From: Lichenicola cladoniae
GTDB lineage: Bacteria; Pseudomonadota; Alphaproteobacteria; Acetobacterales; Acetobacteraceae
Length of the DNA: 64,000 bases
Assembly (NCBI RefSeq): GCF_013201075.1
Contig: NZ_CP053708.1
Location: 4,159,501-4,223,500 of the forward strand
Reading direction: 5' to 3'
This document shows, piece after piece, positions 26,116-35,406 of the stretch; within the stretch, counting starts at the first letter, position 1, and each line of letters opens with the position of its first letter. The position numbers and the translations under genes were made by a program. The notes below the pieces were generated by a model, which had not been told where the DNA came from, did not search any database, and worked only from the letters and a program-made list of their open reading frames with translations.

Positions 26116-26729
26116 GGATCATCCGCCTCCTCATCCCGATCCTGCTGGTCGTGGTGGTGATCGTGCAGGTGGCAGTCGGGCTCAACTGGTTCGGGCTCGG
26201 CGCGCCGGATCCGCGGCTCGCGACCAAGCCGCTCGGCGAGGCACAGATCGATATCGGGGGGCCGTTCACCCTGACCGCGGCGGATGGCCGCACCGTTACC
26301 GACCGCACCTTCCTCGGCAAATGGGTGCTGATCTATTTCGGCTACACCAACTGTCCCGACACTTGCCCGACCGCGCTGAACGACATCGGGAATGCGCTCG
26401 ACATGCTGGGCGCCGAAAGCGGCAAGGTGGCTCCGCTGTTCATCACCATCGATCCCACGCGCGACACGCCGGCGGTCATGGCGGCCTACACGGCGAAATT
26501 CGACAAGCGCATCATCGGCCTGACCGGCACCACGGCACAGATCGAGCAGGTGAAGCAGGCTTTCCACGTATATGCCTCGCCGGCACCACACGACGAGCAT
26601 GGAAAGATGGTCATGGATCACAGCTCGGTCATCGTGATCATGAACCCGCAAGGCACGTTCGTGGACGCGCTGAACGGCAACGCCAATCCGGAAATCATCG
26701 CCGCCAGGCTGCGAACACTGGTCCAGTGA
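26112..26729 (+). CDS. SCO1/SenC family copper chaperone
   Basis: A 205-residue thioredoxin-fold protein with an N-terminal membrane anchor (about residues 4-24). The copper-binding motif CPDTCP provides C81 and C85, and the distal His is in MVMDHSSVIV. Sco proteins deliver copper to the CuA site of cytochrome c oxidase or act as thiol-disulfide reductases. The start is a TTG overlapping the polA stop, so it is probably coupled to polA. The ABC substrate-binding gene begins 4 nt after it. No oxidase genes are nearby. Confidence 0.92.
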   Translation: MRIIRLLIPILLVVVVIVQVAVGLNWFGLGAPDPRLATKPLGEAQIDIGGPFTLTAADGRTVTDRTFLGKWVLIYFGYTNCPDTCPTALNDIGNALDMLGAESGKVAPLFITIDPTRDTPAVMAAYTAKFDKRIIGLTGTTAQIEQVKQAFHVYASPAPHDEHGKMVMDHSSVIVIMNPQGTFVDALNGNANPEIIAARLRTLVQ

Positions 26730-26733
26730 CACG

Positions 26734-28464
26734 ATGATGGGACGTCTCTTCCGGCGATCGATTTTGTCGAGCCTGGCACTGCTGCTCGCCGCGGCGGCGC
26801 CGGTACCGGCGGACCAGACACCGGCCGATGCGCCGCCGCTGATCGCGCCAGGAGGCCAGACCCTCGGCAGTCCACATCGCGGCGGCACGCTTCGCCTCAC
26901 CGCGGATGCAGGTGCCGGCACCGCCGACCCGCAGGTCAACTACAACTCGGAAATGATCACGCTCGGCGTGGTGGTGTATGACGGGCTGACCGCGTTCGCC
27001 AAGCGTCCGGGAGAGGCCAGCAACATTCCGGTTGCCGATCTCGCCGAGGCACTCCCCGAGCCGCAGGATGGGGGCCTTACATATGTGTTCCACCTGCGCC
27101 CGGGCATCCGGTTTTCCAGCGGGCGCGAGGTCGGTGTGCGCGACGTGGTCGCCTCGTTCCAGCGCATCTTCAAGGTGAACTCGCCGACCGCGGGCGGCTT
27201 CTATGGCGGCATCGTCGGCGCTGACGCGTGCCTGAAGGACGGGCCGAACTGCACGCTGGCCGGCGGCGTGGTCGGCAACGAGGCCGACCGCACCATCACC
27301 TTCCACCTGACCCATCCGGACGCCGAGTTCTTCGACAAGCTCTCGTTTCCGCACGCCTACGTGCTGCCGGCGGACACGCCCGCGCACGATCTCGGCAACA
27401 ATGCGCCACCGGGCACCGGCCCCTATCGCATCGTGAGCTACGACCCGAACCATGGCATGACGGTCGAACGCAACCCGTATTTCAAGGTATGGGCGCCCGA
27501 GGCACAACCGGACGGCTACGCCGACCACATCGTCTACAGCTACGGCCTGACCGACGAGGCCGAGGTTACCGCCACCGAGAATGGCAACTTCGATTACATG
27601 TACGACAACGTGCCGCTCGATCGCTACGGCGAGCTCGGCGACCGTTTCCCGGACCAGGTGCATATCAACGACATCTTCGGCATGTTCTACCTGATCATGA
27701 ACGTGAACCTGCCGCCGTTTAACAACATCAAGGTCCGGCAGGCGGTCAACTACGCCGTCAACCGGCGCGCCATGCAGACCTTCTACGGCGGCCCGGCGGC
27801 AGGCAGCGTGTTGTGCCAGAACATTCCGTCCGGCCTGTCCGGCTACGAACCCTACTGCCCCTACACCAAGGGCGCCGACTTCGCGCATCCCGCCACCGAG
27901 TGGAAGGCGCCGGACCTGGCGCGGGCGAAACAGCTCGTCGCGGAAAGCGGCACCAAGGGCATGCATGTCACGCTGGTGGTGCCGAACCGCGCCGTCGAGA
28001 TCGCCATGGGCACCACCCTGCAGAACATGCTGCGGTCCCTCGGCTACGATGCGGACGTGAAGGCGATCGCGTTCGCGATCCAGTTCACCTACATCCAGAA
28101 CACCAACAACAAGGTGCAGATCAGCCTGTCCGATTGGTATGCGGATTATGCCGAACCATCGGATTTCCTGACCGCCCTGTATGGCTGCGAGAACTTCCAT
28201 CCGGGGTCCGATTCGTCGGTGAACATCTCCGGTTATTGCAGCAAGCCGGTCCAGGCTTTGTTCGACCAGGCCGCCCTGGTCTCGGTGACCGACAAGAAGG
28301 CGGGCGCCGCTCTCTGGGCCAAGGCCGATCGGATGATGCTGCAGGACGCACCGGCCGCACCGCTGATCAAGATGAAAAAGATCGATCTGGTCTCGAAACG
28401 GCTTGGGAATTTCTACAACACCAATCTCTACCACATGCTGTTCTCCCAGGTCTGGGTCCAGTGA
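26734..28464 (+). CDS. ABC transporter substrate-binding protein, peptide/nickel (SBP_bac_5) family
   Basis: A 576-residue periplasmic binding protein. A signal peptide covers about residues 1-27 (MMGRLFRRSILSSLALLLAA). The mature part follows the Opp/Dpp family: GGTLRLTADAGAGTADPQVN, the ligand-lobe segment ALPEPQDGGLTYVFHLRPGI, and NNIKVRQAVNYAVNRRAM. The ligand may be an oligopeptide or another small molecule; the sequence does not decide. Its stop overlaps the first permease start (GTGA), and it opens a five-gene import operon. Confidence 0.92.
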   Translation: MMGRLFRRSILSSLALLLAAAAPVPADQTPADAPPLIAPGGQTLGSPHRGGTLRLTADAGAGTADPQVNYNSEMITLGVVVYDGLTAFAKRPGEASNIPVADLAEALPEPQDGGLTYVFHLRPGIRFSSGREVGVRDVVASFQRIFKVNSPTAGGFYGGIVGADACLKDGPNCTLAGGVVGNEADRTITFHLTHPDAEFFDKLSFPHAYVLPADTPAHDLGNNAPPGTGPYRIVSYDPNHGMTVERNPYFKVWAPEAQPDGYADHIVYSYGLTDEAEVTATENGNFDYMYDNVPLDRYGELGDRFPDQVHINDIFGMFYLIMNVNLPPFNNIKVRQAVNYAVNRRAMQTFYGGPAAGSVLCQNIPSGLSGYEPYCPYTKGADFAHPATEWKAPDLARAKQLVAESGTKGMHVTLVVPNRAVEIAMGTTLQNMLRSLGYDADVKAIAFAIQFTYIQNTNNKVQISLSDWYADYAEPSDFLTALYGCENFHPGSDSSVNISGYCSKPVQALFDQAALVSVTDKKAGAALWAKADRMMLQDAPAAPLIKMKKIDLVSKRLGNFYNTNLYHMLFSQVWVQ

Positions 28465-29480
28465 GCACGACCGTCTCGTCCCGCAGCGCCGTTCGTGTGC
28501 GAGGCCCCTGGGAAATCGCCGGCCGCGCACTGCTGCGCATGCCGAGTGCGGTCATCGCCGCCGGGGTGCTGGTGCTGCTGGTCGCCGCCAGTCTCGCGGC
28601 GCCGCTCTATGCGAGCCGTGTCGCCCATACCGAGCCGTTCGTGTCCGATGTCGCCGCCACGGTCACCCTGCACGGCGAGGAGATTCCCGTCATGCAGCCG
28701 AACAACAACCGGCTGCATCTCGGCCTCACCCCGATCGGCCCCACCTGGCACGCGGATGCCGACCTGCTCGGTGCCGACAGCCAGGGTCGCGACGTGGCCG
28801 CGCGGCTGCTGTACGGCGGCCGCAACTCGCTGCTGATCTCGAGCTGTGCCGCGATCCTGTGCATCGTCATGGCGGCGGTGGTCGGCATCTGCGCCGGGTT
28901 CTTCGGCGGCATCGTCGACATGCTGCTGTCGCGGCTGATGGACATCATGTGGGCGATCCCGGTCTATCTGTTCGCGATCTCGCTCTCGATCGTCACCGTC
29001 AGCCAGGGGCTGCAGCTCGGGCCGTTCGTGATCCGGTCGGACAACCTGATCCTGCCGATCGCCATCATCGCGCTGGTGTATGTGCCCTACGCCGCCCGCC
29101 CGATCCGCGGCCGCGTTATGTCGCTGCGCCAGGCCGAGTTCGTGCTGGCGGCCCGCTGCCTCGGCGTGTCGCGCACACGCATCCTGATGCGCGACATCCT
29201 GCCGAACGTCAGCACCACGCTGATCGTGCTGGCGCCGCTGGTGATGGCGCTGGCACTGCTGGCCGAGAGCGCGCTGTCGTTCCTGTCGATCGGCGTGCAG
29301 GCGCCGGCGGCAAGCTGGGGCACCATCATCGAGGACGGCCAGGGCCTGATCTACACCAGGCCGATGGTCGCGATCGCGCCGGGCCTGGCCATCGTCGTCA
29401 CCGTGCTCGCGCTCAACATCCTCGGCGACGGGCTGCGCGACGCGCTCGATGTCAAGGAAACCAGCCGGCGGCGCACGTAG
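28461..29480 (+). CDS. ABC transporter permease, DppC type
   Basis: A 339-residue inner-membrane permease with one N-terminal helix (about residues 30-52), a periplasmic segment of about 75 residues, and then five membrane helices of the BPD_transp_1 domain. The ATPase-contacting EAA loop reads CLGVSRTRILMRDILPN. The GTG start overlaps the binding-protein stop by 4 nt. In typical Opp/Dpp operons the B-type permease comes before the C-type; here the order is reversed. Confidence 0.9.
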   Translation: MSTTVSSRSAVRVRGPWEIAGRALLRMPSAVIAAGVLVLLVAASLAAPLYASRVAHTEPFVSDVAATVTLHGEEIPVMQPNNNRLHLGLTPIGPTWHADADLLGADSQGRDVAARLLYGGRNSLLISSCAAILCIVMAAVVGICAGFFGGIVDMLLSRLMDIMWAIPVYLFAISLSIVTVSQGLQLGPFVIRSDNLILPIAIIALVYVPYAARPIRGRVMSLRQAEFVLAARCLGVSRTRILMRDILPNVSTTLIVLAPLVMALALLAESALSFLSIGVQAPAASWGTIIEDGQGLIYTRPMVAIAPGLAIVVTVLALNILGDGLRDALDVKETSRRRT

Positions 29481-30455
29481 ATGCTGACCGCCCTGGTGAA
29501 GCGCCTCGGCCAGACGGTGCTGGTGCTGTTCGGCATCAGCGTGCTGGTGTTCCTGGTGTTCTTTGCCACACCCGGCGCCGACCCGTCCGCGCGGATCGCC
29601 GGTCGCAACGCCAGCCAGGAAACCCTGGCGGCGGTGCGTCACCAGTACGGGTTCGATCGTCCGCTACCGGTCCAGTACGTCAAGCTGATGGGCCGGCTTT
29701 TCATCACCTGCGACCTCACCTCGTTCGTCGATCACGGCGAGGAGGTGGTGCCGGAGGTGATGCGTGCGGCTCCCGTCACCATTTCGCTGGTCGCGGGCGC
29801 CGCGGTCATCTGGATCGTGGTGTCGATCGCCATGGGCACGATCGCCACCGCGATGCGCGGCACGTTCGTCGATCGCGGGCTGATGATGCTGGGGCTGGTC
29901 GGGATATCGATGCCGGTGTTCTGGCTCGGCGAGGTCACCAACCTGATCACCCAGAGCCGCTACCACGATACCTGGATGTTCTCCTGGGTGCCCGGGCTCG
30001 GCTACGTGCCGCTGTCCGACGATCCGATCGGCTGGTTCCGCCACCTGATCATTCCGTGGTGCGTGCTGGCGGTGCTGTTCATCGGCATTTATGGCCGCGT
30101 GCTCCGGGCCGACCTGGTCGCCGCGTACGGCGAGGATTTCATGCGTACCGCCCGCGCCAAGGGCCTCACCGAAACCCGCGTGCTGCTGCGGCACGGGCTG
30201 CGCACCTCGCTGATCACGTTCGTATCGCTGTTCGGGCTGGATTTCGCCCAGCTGGTCGGCGGCGGCGCGCTGCTGACCGAGGTGGTGTTCGGGCTGCAGG
30301 GGGTCGGGCGGCTGACCTACCAGGGGCTGATCAATCTCGACCTGCCGCTGATCATGGCGACCGTGATGTATTCGGCGATCTTCGTGGTGCTCGCCAACGC
30401 GGTTGTGGACCTGGTGTATCTCCTGCTCGACCCGAGGGTGCGTGATGGACGCTGA
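29481..30455 (+). CDS. ABC transporter permease, DppB type
   Basis: A 324-residue permease with an N-terminal helix (VLVLFGISVLVFLVFFATPG) typical of DppB/OppB, the adjoining VRHQYGFDRPLPVQYVK segment, and five further helices. The EAA loop is ARAKGLTETRVLLRHGLRTS. It starts immediately after the DppC-type gene with no intergenic base. It pairs with it to form the membrane channel. Confidence 0.92.
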   Translation: MLTALVKRLGQTVLVLFGISVLVFLVFFATPGADPSARIAGRNASQETLAAVRHQYGFDRPLPVQYVKLMGRLFITCDLTSFVDHGEEVVPEVMRAAPVTISLVAGAAVIWIVVSIAMGTIATAMRGTFVDRGLMMLGLVGISMPVFWLGEVTNLITQSRYHDTWMFSWVPGLGYVPLSDDPIGWFRHLIIPWCVLAVLFIGIYGRVLRADLVAAYGEDFMRTARAKGLTETRVLLRHGLRTSLITFVSLFGLDFAQLVGGGALLTEVVFGLQGVGRLTYQGLINLDLPLIMATVMYSAIFVVLANAVVDLVYLLLDPRVRDGR

Positions 30456-31488
30456 GTATCGCGGCGGCGACCCGTTGCTCGAGGTACGCGACCTCACCAT
30501 CACCCTGCCGGCCGGACGCGGAAAAACCGTGCGGATCATCGAGAACATCTCGTTCGCACTGGGTGCCCGCGAGATCATGGGGATGGTCGGCGAATCCGGC
30601 TCGGGCAAGAGCATGACCGCGCTGGCGATCATGGGCCTGATCGACGCACCCGGCGCATCGATCACCGGCTCGGCGCGCTTCCGCGGCCGCGAGTTGATCG
30701 GGCTCGGACGACGCGAGATGCGGGCGCTGCGCGGGGCCGAGATCGCGATGATCTTCCAGGATCCGATGACCGCGCTCACCCCGGTCTACACGATCGGCTG
30801 GCAGATCGACGAGCAGCTCCGCGCCCACAAGCGCCTGAGCCGCGCCGGCGCCCGTGCGCGCACCGTCGAACTGCTGGGCGACATGGGCGTGCCCGACCCG
30901 GAACGTGCCGCCGATCGTTATCCGCACCAGCTTTCGGGCGGCCTGCGCCAGCGCGCGATGATCGCCATGGCGCTGTCCTGCAATCCGTCGCTGCTGATCG
31001 CCGACGAGCCCACTACCGCGCTCGACGTGACCGTGCAGGCCCAGATCCTCGACCTGTTGCGACGGCTGCGGAGCGATTTCGGCTCTTCGATCCTGCTGAT
31101 CACCCACGACATGGGCGTGGTGGCCGAGACCTGCGACCGGACCATGGTCCTGTATGCCGGCAACGTCGCCGAACGCGGACCCACCGGCGCGCTGTTCACC
31201 CGGCCCGGCCATCCCTACACCGCCGGCCTGCTCGACAGCATTCCGCCCCTGCATGGCGAACGACCGAAGCGCCTGCCCTCGATCCTGGGCGCGCCGCCGA
31301 ACCCGGCGCAGCGGCCGGACGGCTGCCCGTTCCTGCCCCGCTGCAGCCATGGCCACGATACCTGCGAGACGCGGCCGGCCCTGGTCACGGTCGGGGAACA
31401 GGACGTGGCCTGCGTGCTGCCACTGGAAGGCCGGCCGTTGCCGCCGCGGATCCAGCCGGCGTTCGCGCCCACGGTGTTCCCGGCATGA
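30445..31488 (+). CDS. ABC transporter ATPase, DppD type
   Basis: A 347-residue cytoplasmic ATPase. Walker A is GESGSGKSM, the signature LSGGLRQR, and Walker [13 protein letters not shown]. The C-terminal oligopeptide/dipeptide domain contains the Cys-containing stretch [14 protein letters not shown], typical of the family and able to hold an iron-sulfur cluster. The ATG at 30445 overlaps the DppB-type gene by 11 nt. Confidence 0.93.
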   Translation: MDAEYRGGDPLLEVRDLTITLPAGRGKTVRIIENISFALGAREIMGMVGESGSGKSMTALAIMGLIDAPGASITGSARFRGRELIGLGRREMRALRGAEIAMIFQDPMTALTPVYTIGWQIDEQLRAHKRLSRAGARARTVELLGDMGVPDPERAADRYPHQLSGGLRQRAMIAMALSCNPSLLIADEPTTALDVTVQAQILDLLRRLRSDFGSSILLITHDMGVVAETCDRTMVLYAGNVAERGPTGALFTRPGHPYTAGLLDSIPPLHGERPKRLPSILGAPPNPAQRPDGCPFLPRCSHGHDTCETRPALVTVGEQDVACVLPLEGRPLPPRIQPAFAPTVFPA

Positions 31489-32468
31489 GTGCCACGGCCC
31501 CGCTGATCGAGACGAAGCACCTGTCGAAGCATTACCAGGTCGGCAGCGCGTTGCGCGGCAAGCAGACATTGCGGGCAGTGGACGACGTCTCTCTTGCGGT
31601 CCGGCCGGGCGAGACGCTCGGGCTGGTTGGCGAGTCCGGTTGCGGCAAGTCCACGCTCGGCCGCTGCCTACTGCGCCTTACCGACATCACCGACGGCGCG
31701 ATCGAGTTCGAGGGACGCGACATTACCCGCGCTCGCGAGACCACGCTCCGGCCGATGCGGCCACGCATGCAGATGGTGTTCCAGGACAGCTATGCGTCGC
31801 TGAACCCGCGCCGGCGCGTGGGCGACCTGATCGCCGAGCCGCTACGCGTGCATCGCGGTCCGAACGGCCGGCGCACCCGGTCCGAGATCAGTGACCGGCT
31901 GCACGAGTTGACTAACCTGGTCGGACTGCCGGCGTCGGCGCTCGAGCGCTATCCGCACGAGTTCTCCGGCGGCCAGCGCCAGCGCATCAACATCGCCCGC
32001 GCCCTGGCATTGTCGCCGCGACTGGTGGTGGCCGACGAGCCGGTCTCGGCGCTGGACGTCTCGATCCAGGCGCAGATCGTCAACCTGTTCATGGATCTGC
32101 AGGACCGGCTCGGGCTGACCTACGTGTTCATCGCCCACGATCTCAGCGTGGTGCGCCAGATCGCGACGCGGGTGGCGGTGATGTATCTCGGCTCGGTGGT
32201 CGAGCTCGGCGACGCCGACACGGTGCTGCACAGCCCGGCGCATCCCTATACCGCGGCGCTGATCTCCGCCGTCCCGGAGCCGGTGGTCGGGCTGGCGTCA
32301 CGCCGCACGCTGCTGACCGGCGACGTGCCGAGCCCGATCTCGCCGCCGCCCGGTTGCCGGTTCCACACGCGCTGCCCGATCGCGCAGCCGCGCTGCCGCA
32401 CCGACGTGCCGGCATTGCGCGATCTCGGCGACGGGCGCCAGGCCGCCTGCCATTTTCCGCTGAACTGA
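31485..32468 (+). CDS. ABC transporter ATPase, DppF type
   Basis: A 327-residue second ATPase of the importer. Walker A is GESGCGKST, the signature FSGGQRQR, and Walker [13 protein letters not shown]. The C-terminal oligo/dipeptide domain keeps the Cys residues in [14 protein letters not shown]. It overlaps the DppD-type gene by 4 nt (ATGA) and ends the operon, convergent with the YaiI-family gene. Confidence 0.93.
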   Translation: MSATAPLIETKHLSKHYQVGSALRGKQTLRAVDDVSLAVRPGETLGLVGESGCGKSTLGRCLLRLTDITDGAIEFEGRDITRARETTLRPMRPRMQMVFQDSYASLNPRRRVGDLIAEPLRVHRGPNGRRTRSEISDRLHELTNLVGLPASALERYPHEFSGGQRQRINIARALALSPRLVVADEPVSALDVSIQAQIVNLFMDLQDRLGLTYVFIAHDLSVVRQIATRVAVMYLGSVVELGDADTVLHSPAHPYTAALISAVPEPVVGLASRRTLLTGDVPSPISPPPGCRFHTRCPIAQPRCRTDVPALRDLGDGRQAACHFPLN

Positions 32469-32470
32469 AC

Positions 32471-32953
32471 TCAGCCGGACGTGAACCCGGCCTTGCGCAG
32501 ACGGGCGACGGCGGTATCCAGCGCACCCAGGAACGCCGAGCGGTCTTTCTGCGAGAACGGTTTCGGACCGCCGGTCATCTGCCCGGCCGACCGCAGATCG
32601 TCCATCAGGTTACGCGTCGCCAGCGTCATGCCGATCGAGTCAGTGTCGAAGCGCCGGCCGGTGGGACCGATCACTTCGGCACCGGTCTTCACGCAGCGCG
32701 ACGCCAGCGGCACGTCGGCGGTGATGACGATATCGCCGCGTTCGGCGCGTTCGGCGATCCAGTCATCCGCCACGTCCGGCCCGGCCTCCACCACCACCCG
32801 CTCGATCAGCAGCGACATCGGCGCCGCGATCAGGCTGTTGGACACCACGAATACATGCAGCCGGTACCGATCGGCAACACGGTAGATCTCCGCCTTGACC
32901 GGGCAGGCATCGGCATCGATGAAAATTCGGATGGGGCGGACGGAAGTGCTCAT
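32471..32953 (-). CDS. YaiI/YqxD (UPF0178, DUF188) family protein
   Basis: A 160-residue protein with the PIN/NYN-like nuclease fold typical of UPF0178. The hallmark N-terminal motif [11 protein letters not shown] is followed by [17 protein letters not shown] and GRRFDTDSI. The Asp-rich positions fit a metal site, but no activity has been shown for the family that I can state. The start at 32953 (MSTSVRP) is the family-typical one; a further start at 32983 would add a basic extension. It is convergent with the ABC operon. Confidence 0.85.
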   Translation of the reverse strand: MSTSVRPIRIFIDADACPVKAEIYRVADRYRLHVFVVSNSLIAAPMSLLIERVVVEAGPDVADDWIAERAERGDIVITADVPLASRCVKTGAEVIGPTGRRFDTDSIGMTLATRNLMDDLRSAGQMTGGPKPFSQKDRSAFLGALDTAVARLRKAGFTSG

Positions 32954-33320
32954 GCGCGACCGGTAACGCAGCCGGGCTTCCAAGGGAACCGCTTCGGTCA
33001 GTGGCGAGCACCGCGTGGAAACCGAATGCCGACTATTCCAACCTAACCTGCATCCTGGAAGGCAGGATCGATGCTGATTTTATCGGACAACCGGCCGGAC
33101 ACCGCCCGGTGACACGGTCGCGTCACGATCGGGCTTCGACAGGAACCGGCTTTGCCACACCGTTGACGACACCGATAACGGGTCGCAGAACCATCGTGTC
33201 AACGCTGACCTGCGCGACAACGCGGCGGGTCGGGCGCAAAGGTGTCTGGTCGATATCCCGACGGAATGCTAAACTTGTTCGATATGGTATCGTTCCGATC
33301 AACAGAGGGTTATCTCAGCG
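32954..33320. other. Intergenic stretch, no supported gene
   Basis: About 370 nt between the YaiI-family gene and the divergent orphan gene. Short frames are open but lack support. It must hold the promoters of both genes; no clear operator or RNA structure was recognised. Confidence 0.45.
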
Positions 33321-33929
33321 TTGAACAACACCGACCTTTCGCCGTCGCTCCAGGAAGAGATGATCCGGCAAACGCATGCGGTCGGGGGGCTGACTTTGTA
33401 TACCGCGCCGATCCGGCTTCACAACGAGGTTGGTGCTTATCTCTACCGGTCCATGCCGTTGGAAGAGGCAAGGATATGGTTCACGGCCGGGTTCTTCAAC
33501 CAGCCGAACAACTCCACCTCTTGGTCAACTGACTGGGAGTATTCAAGAAGCTACCTTATTGGTGCGAAATGTGAGAAGAAGAAGAACTTCCGTGTTCAGT
33601 TGGAGGTTCCCGCCCATGATGTACTGAACCGCCTGCAAGCTATCGGTGCGATGCCGAAGTATGAAAGCACGCCTACTGGCGAGGAAGCTGCAACCTGGGG
33701 AACCGGCAGGACGGAAATCGGGCGAAAAGCTAATAACGAACAGAATGCTGGTCTGCATAGCCTCTACCTTCAGAGACAAGCCGACCTCATGGATACGAGC
33801 CTCCAGAACCTTTCGAAAAAGAATGCCTTGAGCACTAAGAACGCTAAGGAAGTACAGAACGCCCTTTTCAGGACGATGTTCAAGGACAAGGTGCCTCTGG
33901 CACGTGTTGTCGCACGTCTGGTTGGCTAG
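33321..33929 (+). CDS. Orphan protein with ADP-ribosyltransferase-like residues (tentative)
   Basis: A 202-residue protein with no firm family. The first half contains LYRSMPLEEARIWF (R43), NNSTSWSTDWEYSRSYL (S65-T66-S67) and FRVQLEVP (E95). An Arg, an STS motif and a Glu in that order recall the R-S-E class of ADP-ribosyltransferase folds, but the match is short. The second half is helical and Lys/Asn/Gln-rich. Base composition is clearly lower in G and C than its neighbours, suggesting recent acquisition. The start at 33321 is a TTG; an ATG at 33360 preceded by AGGA is a good alternative. No partner gene is adjacent. Confidence 0.55.
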   Translation: MNNTDLSPSLQEEMIRQTHAVGGLTLYTAPIRLHNEVGAYLYRSMPLEEARIWFTAGFFNQPNNSTSWSTDWEYSRSYLIGAKCEKKKNFRVQLEVPAHDVLNRLQAIGAMPKYESTPTGEEAATWGTGRTEIGRKANNEQNAGLHSLYLQRQADLMDTSLQNLSKKNALSTKNAKEVQNALFRTMFKDKVPLARVVARLVG

Positions 33930-34017
33930 CTCGCAGGACAGAACTGTCAGACTACAGGATCGGGTACCCTCGGGTAGGTCTTGCCTAGGTTCGCCATTGT
34001 CGGCACGCAACACCGGC

Positions 34018-34065
34018 CATTGCGTCCCCGCATCGGCCTGATCAGGACGATGCGGGGACGCAATG
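34018..34065. repeat. 48-bp near-perfect palindrome
   Basis: Two perfect 18-bp arms (CATTGCGTCCCCGCATCG and its complement) flank a 12-nt centre whose inner ten bases, CCTGATCAGG, are themselves palindromic. Only one base pair (34036/34047) fails. It lies between the convergent orphan gene and gntK, so a bidirectional terminator is possible, but there is no flanking T tract. A protein-binding site or a mobile repeat relic are alternatives. Confidence 0.8.
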
Positions 34066-34199
34066 CAGCCCGCTCCAGCAACACCGCCGAGTGTATCGGC
34101 TGACCAGATCGAGCTGCCGGTTGGCAGCCCTCTGCGGGTCGGGCCTGGCTGCGCTGCGCCAAGTGGTTGTGGCGCTAAGCAGATGCTTGGACTGCCGAT

Positions 34200-34700
34200 C
34201 TACAACCGCTCGAGAACGGCCTGGAGCGTCGCCTCGACGGTGTCGTGTGCCACGACCGTCAGCGCCTGCTCGTCCGGACCGGGCTCTTCCAGCGTGCCGA
34301 GCTGGGTCGGCAACAGGCTGCTCGGCATGTAGTGGTGCGAACGATGGGCGAGCCGGTCCTTCAGCACGGCTTCCGGCACCTTGAGATACAGGAACCAGAC
34401 GTCGGGCAGGCCTTGCGACAGGGTTTCGCGGTAGCTGCGCTTCAGGGCCGAGCACGTCAGCAGCCCGCCCTCGCCGGCATCGTGCCTGGCGCGTATCCAG
34501 GCAGCGCAGGTCACCAGCCATGGCGCCCGATCGGCATCGTCGAGCGGGATACCGGCGCTCATCTTGTCGACATTGGCCTTCGGATGAAGCTCGTCGCCCT
34601 CCTGGAACGGCCAGCCAAGCTGGTCGTGCAGTCCGAGTGCCACACTCGACTTGCCGCTGCCCGACACGCCCATGATCACCAGGATACGTTTCTGCGTCAT
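34200..34700 (-). CDS. gntK: Gluconokinase
   Basis: A 166-residue kinase that phosphorylates gluconate to 6-phosphogluconate, feeding the oxidative pentose-phosphate branch. The P-loop is MGVSGSGKSS near the N-terminus, followed by the family segments FQEGDELHP, NVDKMSAGIPLDDADRAPWL and CSALKRSYRE. The ATG at 34700 overlaps the rpiA stop by 4 nt (ATGA). It is the last gene of the long pentose-phosphate operon. Confidence 0.93.
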   Translation of the reverse strand: MTQKRILVIMGVSGSGKSSVALGLHDQLGWPFQEGDELHPKANVDKMSAGIPLDDADRAPWLVTCAAWIRARHDAGEGGLLTCSALKRSYRETLSQGLPDVWFLYLKVPEAVLKDRLAHRSHHYMPSSLLPTQLGTLEEPGPDEQALTVVAHDTVEATLQAVLERL

Positions 34701-35406
34701 GAAACCTCGTAGCGGACGACGCCGCCCTGTCCGGCGACGAGTGCCAGCGATGAACGACCGATGAACAGCCCGCACTCGAACACGCCGACGATCGCGCGGA
34801 TCGCCTGCTCGGTGGCGGCGGGATCCTCGATCGGTCCCAATGCACAATCGAGGATCATGTTGCCGCCGTCGGTCACGAACAACTGGCCCTGCGCGCTCCG
34901 CCGCGGGGTCACGCGCGCACCGAGTTGTCCGAGCTGATGTGCCGCCGACTCCCAGCCGAACGGCGAAACTTCGACGGGCACCGGCGTATGCTCGCCGAGC
35001 CGGTGCACCATCTTCCGGTCGTCGGCAACCACGACCATGCGCTTTGCCGCAGCGACGACGATCTTCTCGCGCAGCAGGGCGCCGCCGAGCCCCTTGATCA
35101 GGTTCAGCGTGCCGTGCTCGATCTCGTCGGCACCGTCGATGGCCAGGTCGATGACCGGATGCGTGCCGAAGGTGACGATCTCGATCCCGAGCGCCCGGGC
35201 CCGCGCTTCGCTTCGCTTCGCGCCGAGCTGGGGATCCCGACGAAGCGGAGCCCCTGCTTCACCCGCTCGCCCAGGCTGTCGATCACCCGGTCCGCGGTGG
35301 AACCGGTGCCGAGTCCGACCACCATGCCATCCTCGACCAGGGCAGCAGCCTCGTCGCCGACCTGACGCTTGAGGGCAGCCTCGGCCTCGCTCTCCGGATC
35401 AGCCAT
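34697..35406 (-). pseudogene. rpiA: Ribose-5-phosphate isomerase A, interrupted by a 5-bp repeat frameshift
   Basis: RpiA interconverts ribose-5-phosphate and ribulose-5-phosphate. The first frame (from 35406) gives the normal N-terminus with GLGTGSTADRVIDSLGERV and LRFVGIPSSARSEA. It then leaves frame and ends at 35104 after 100 residues. The second frame resumes with ARALGIEIVTFGTHPVIDLA, MVVVADDRKMVHRLG and the normal C-terminus to 34697. At the junction the coding strand has three tandem copies of CGAAG; deleting one restores a continuous 234-residue RpiA. It could be repeat-length variation, a true null or a sequence error. It overlaps pgl by 8 nt and gntK by 4 nt. Confidence 0.88.
35206..35220. 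repeat. Pentanucleotide tandem repeat (CTTCG)x3 inside rpiA
   Basis: Three exact copies of CTTCG on the plus strand (CGAAG on the coding strand) sit exactly where rpiA changes frame. With two copies the gene would be in frame; with three it is not. Such short repeats are prone to slipped-strand length change. Confidence 0.85.
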
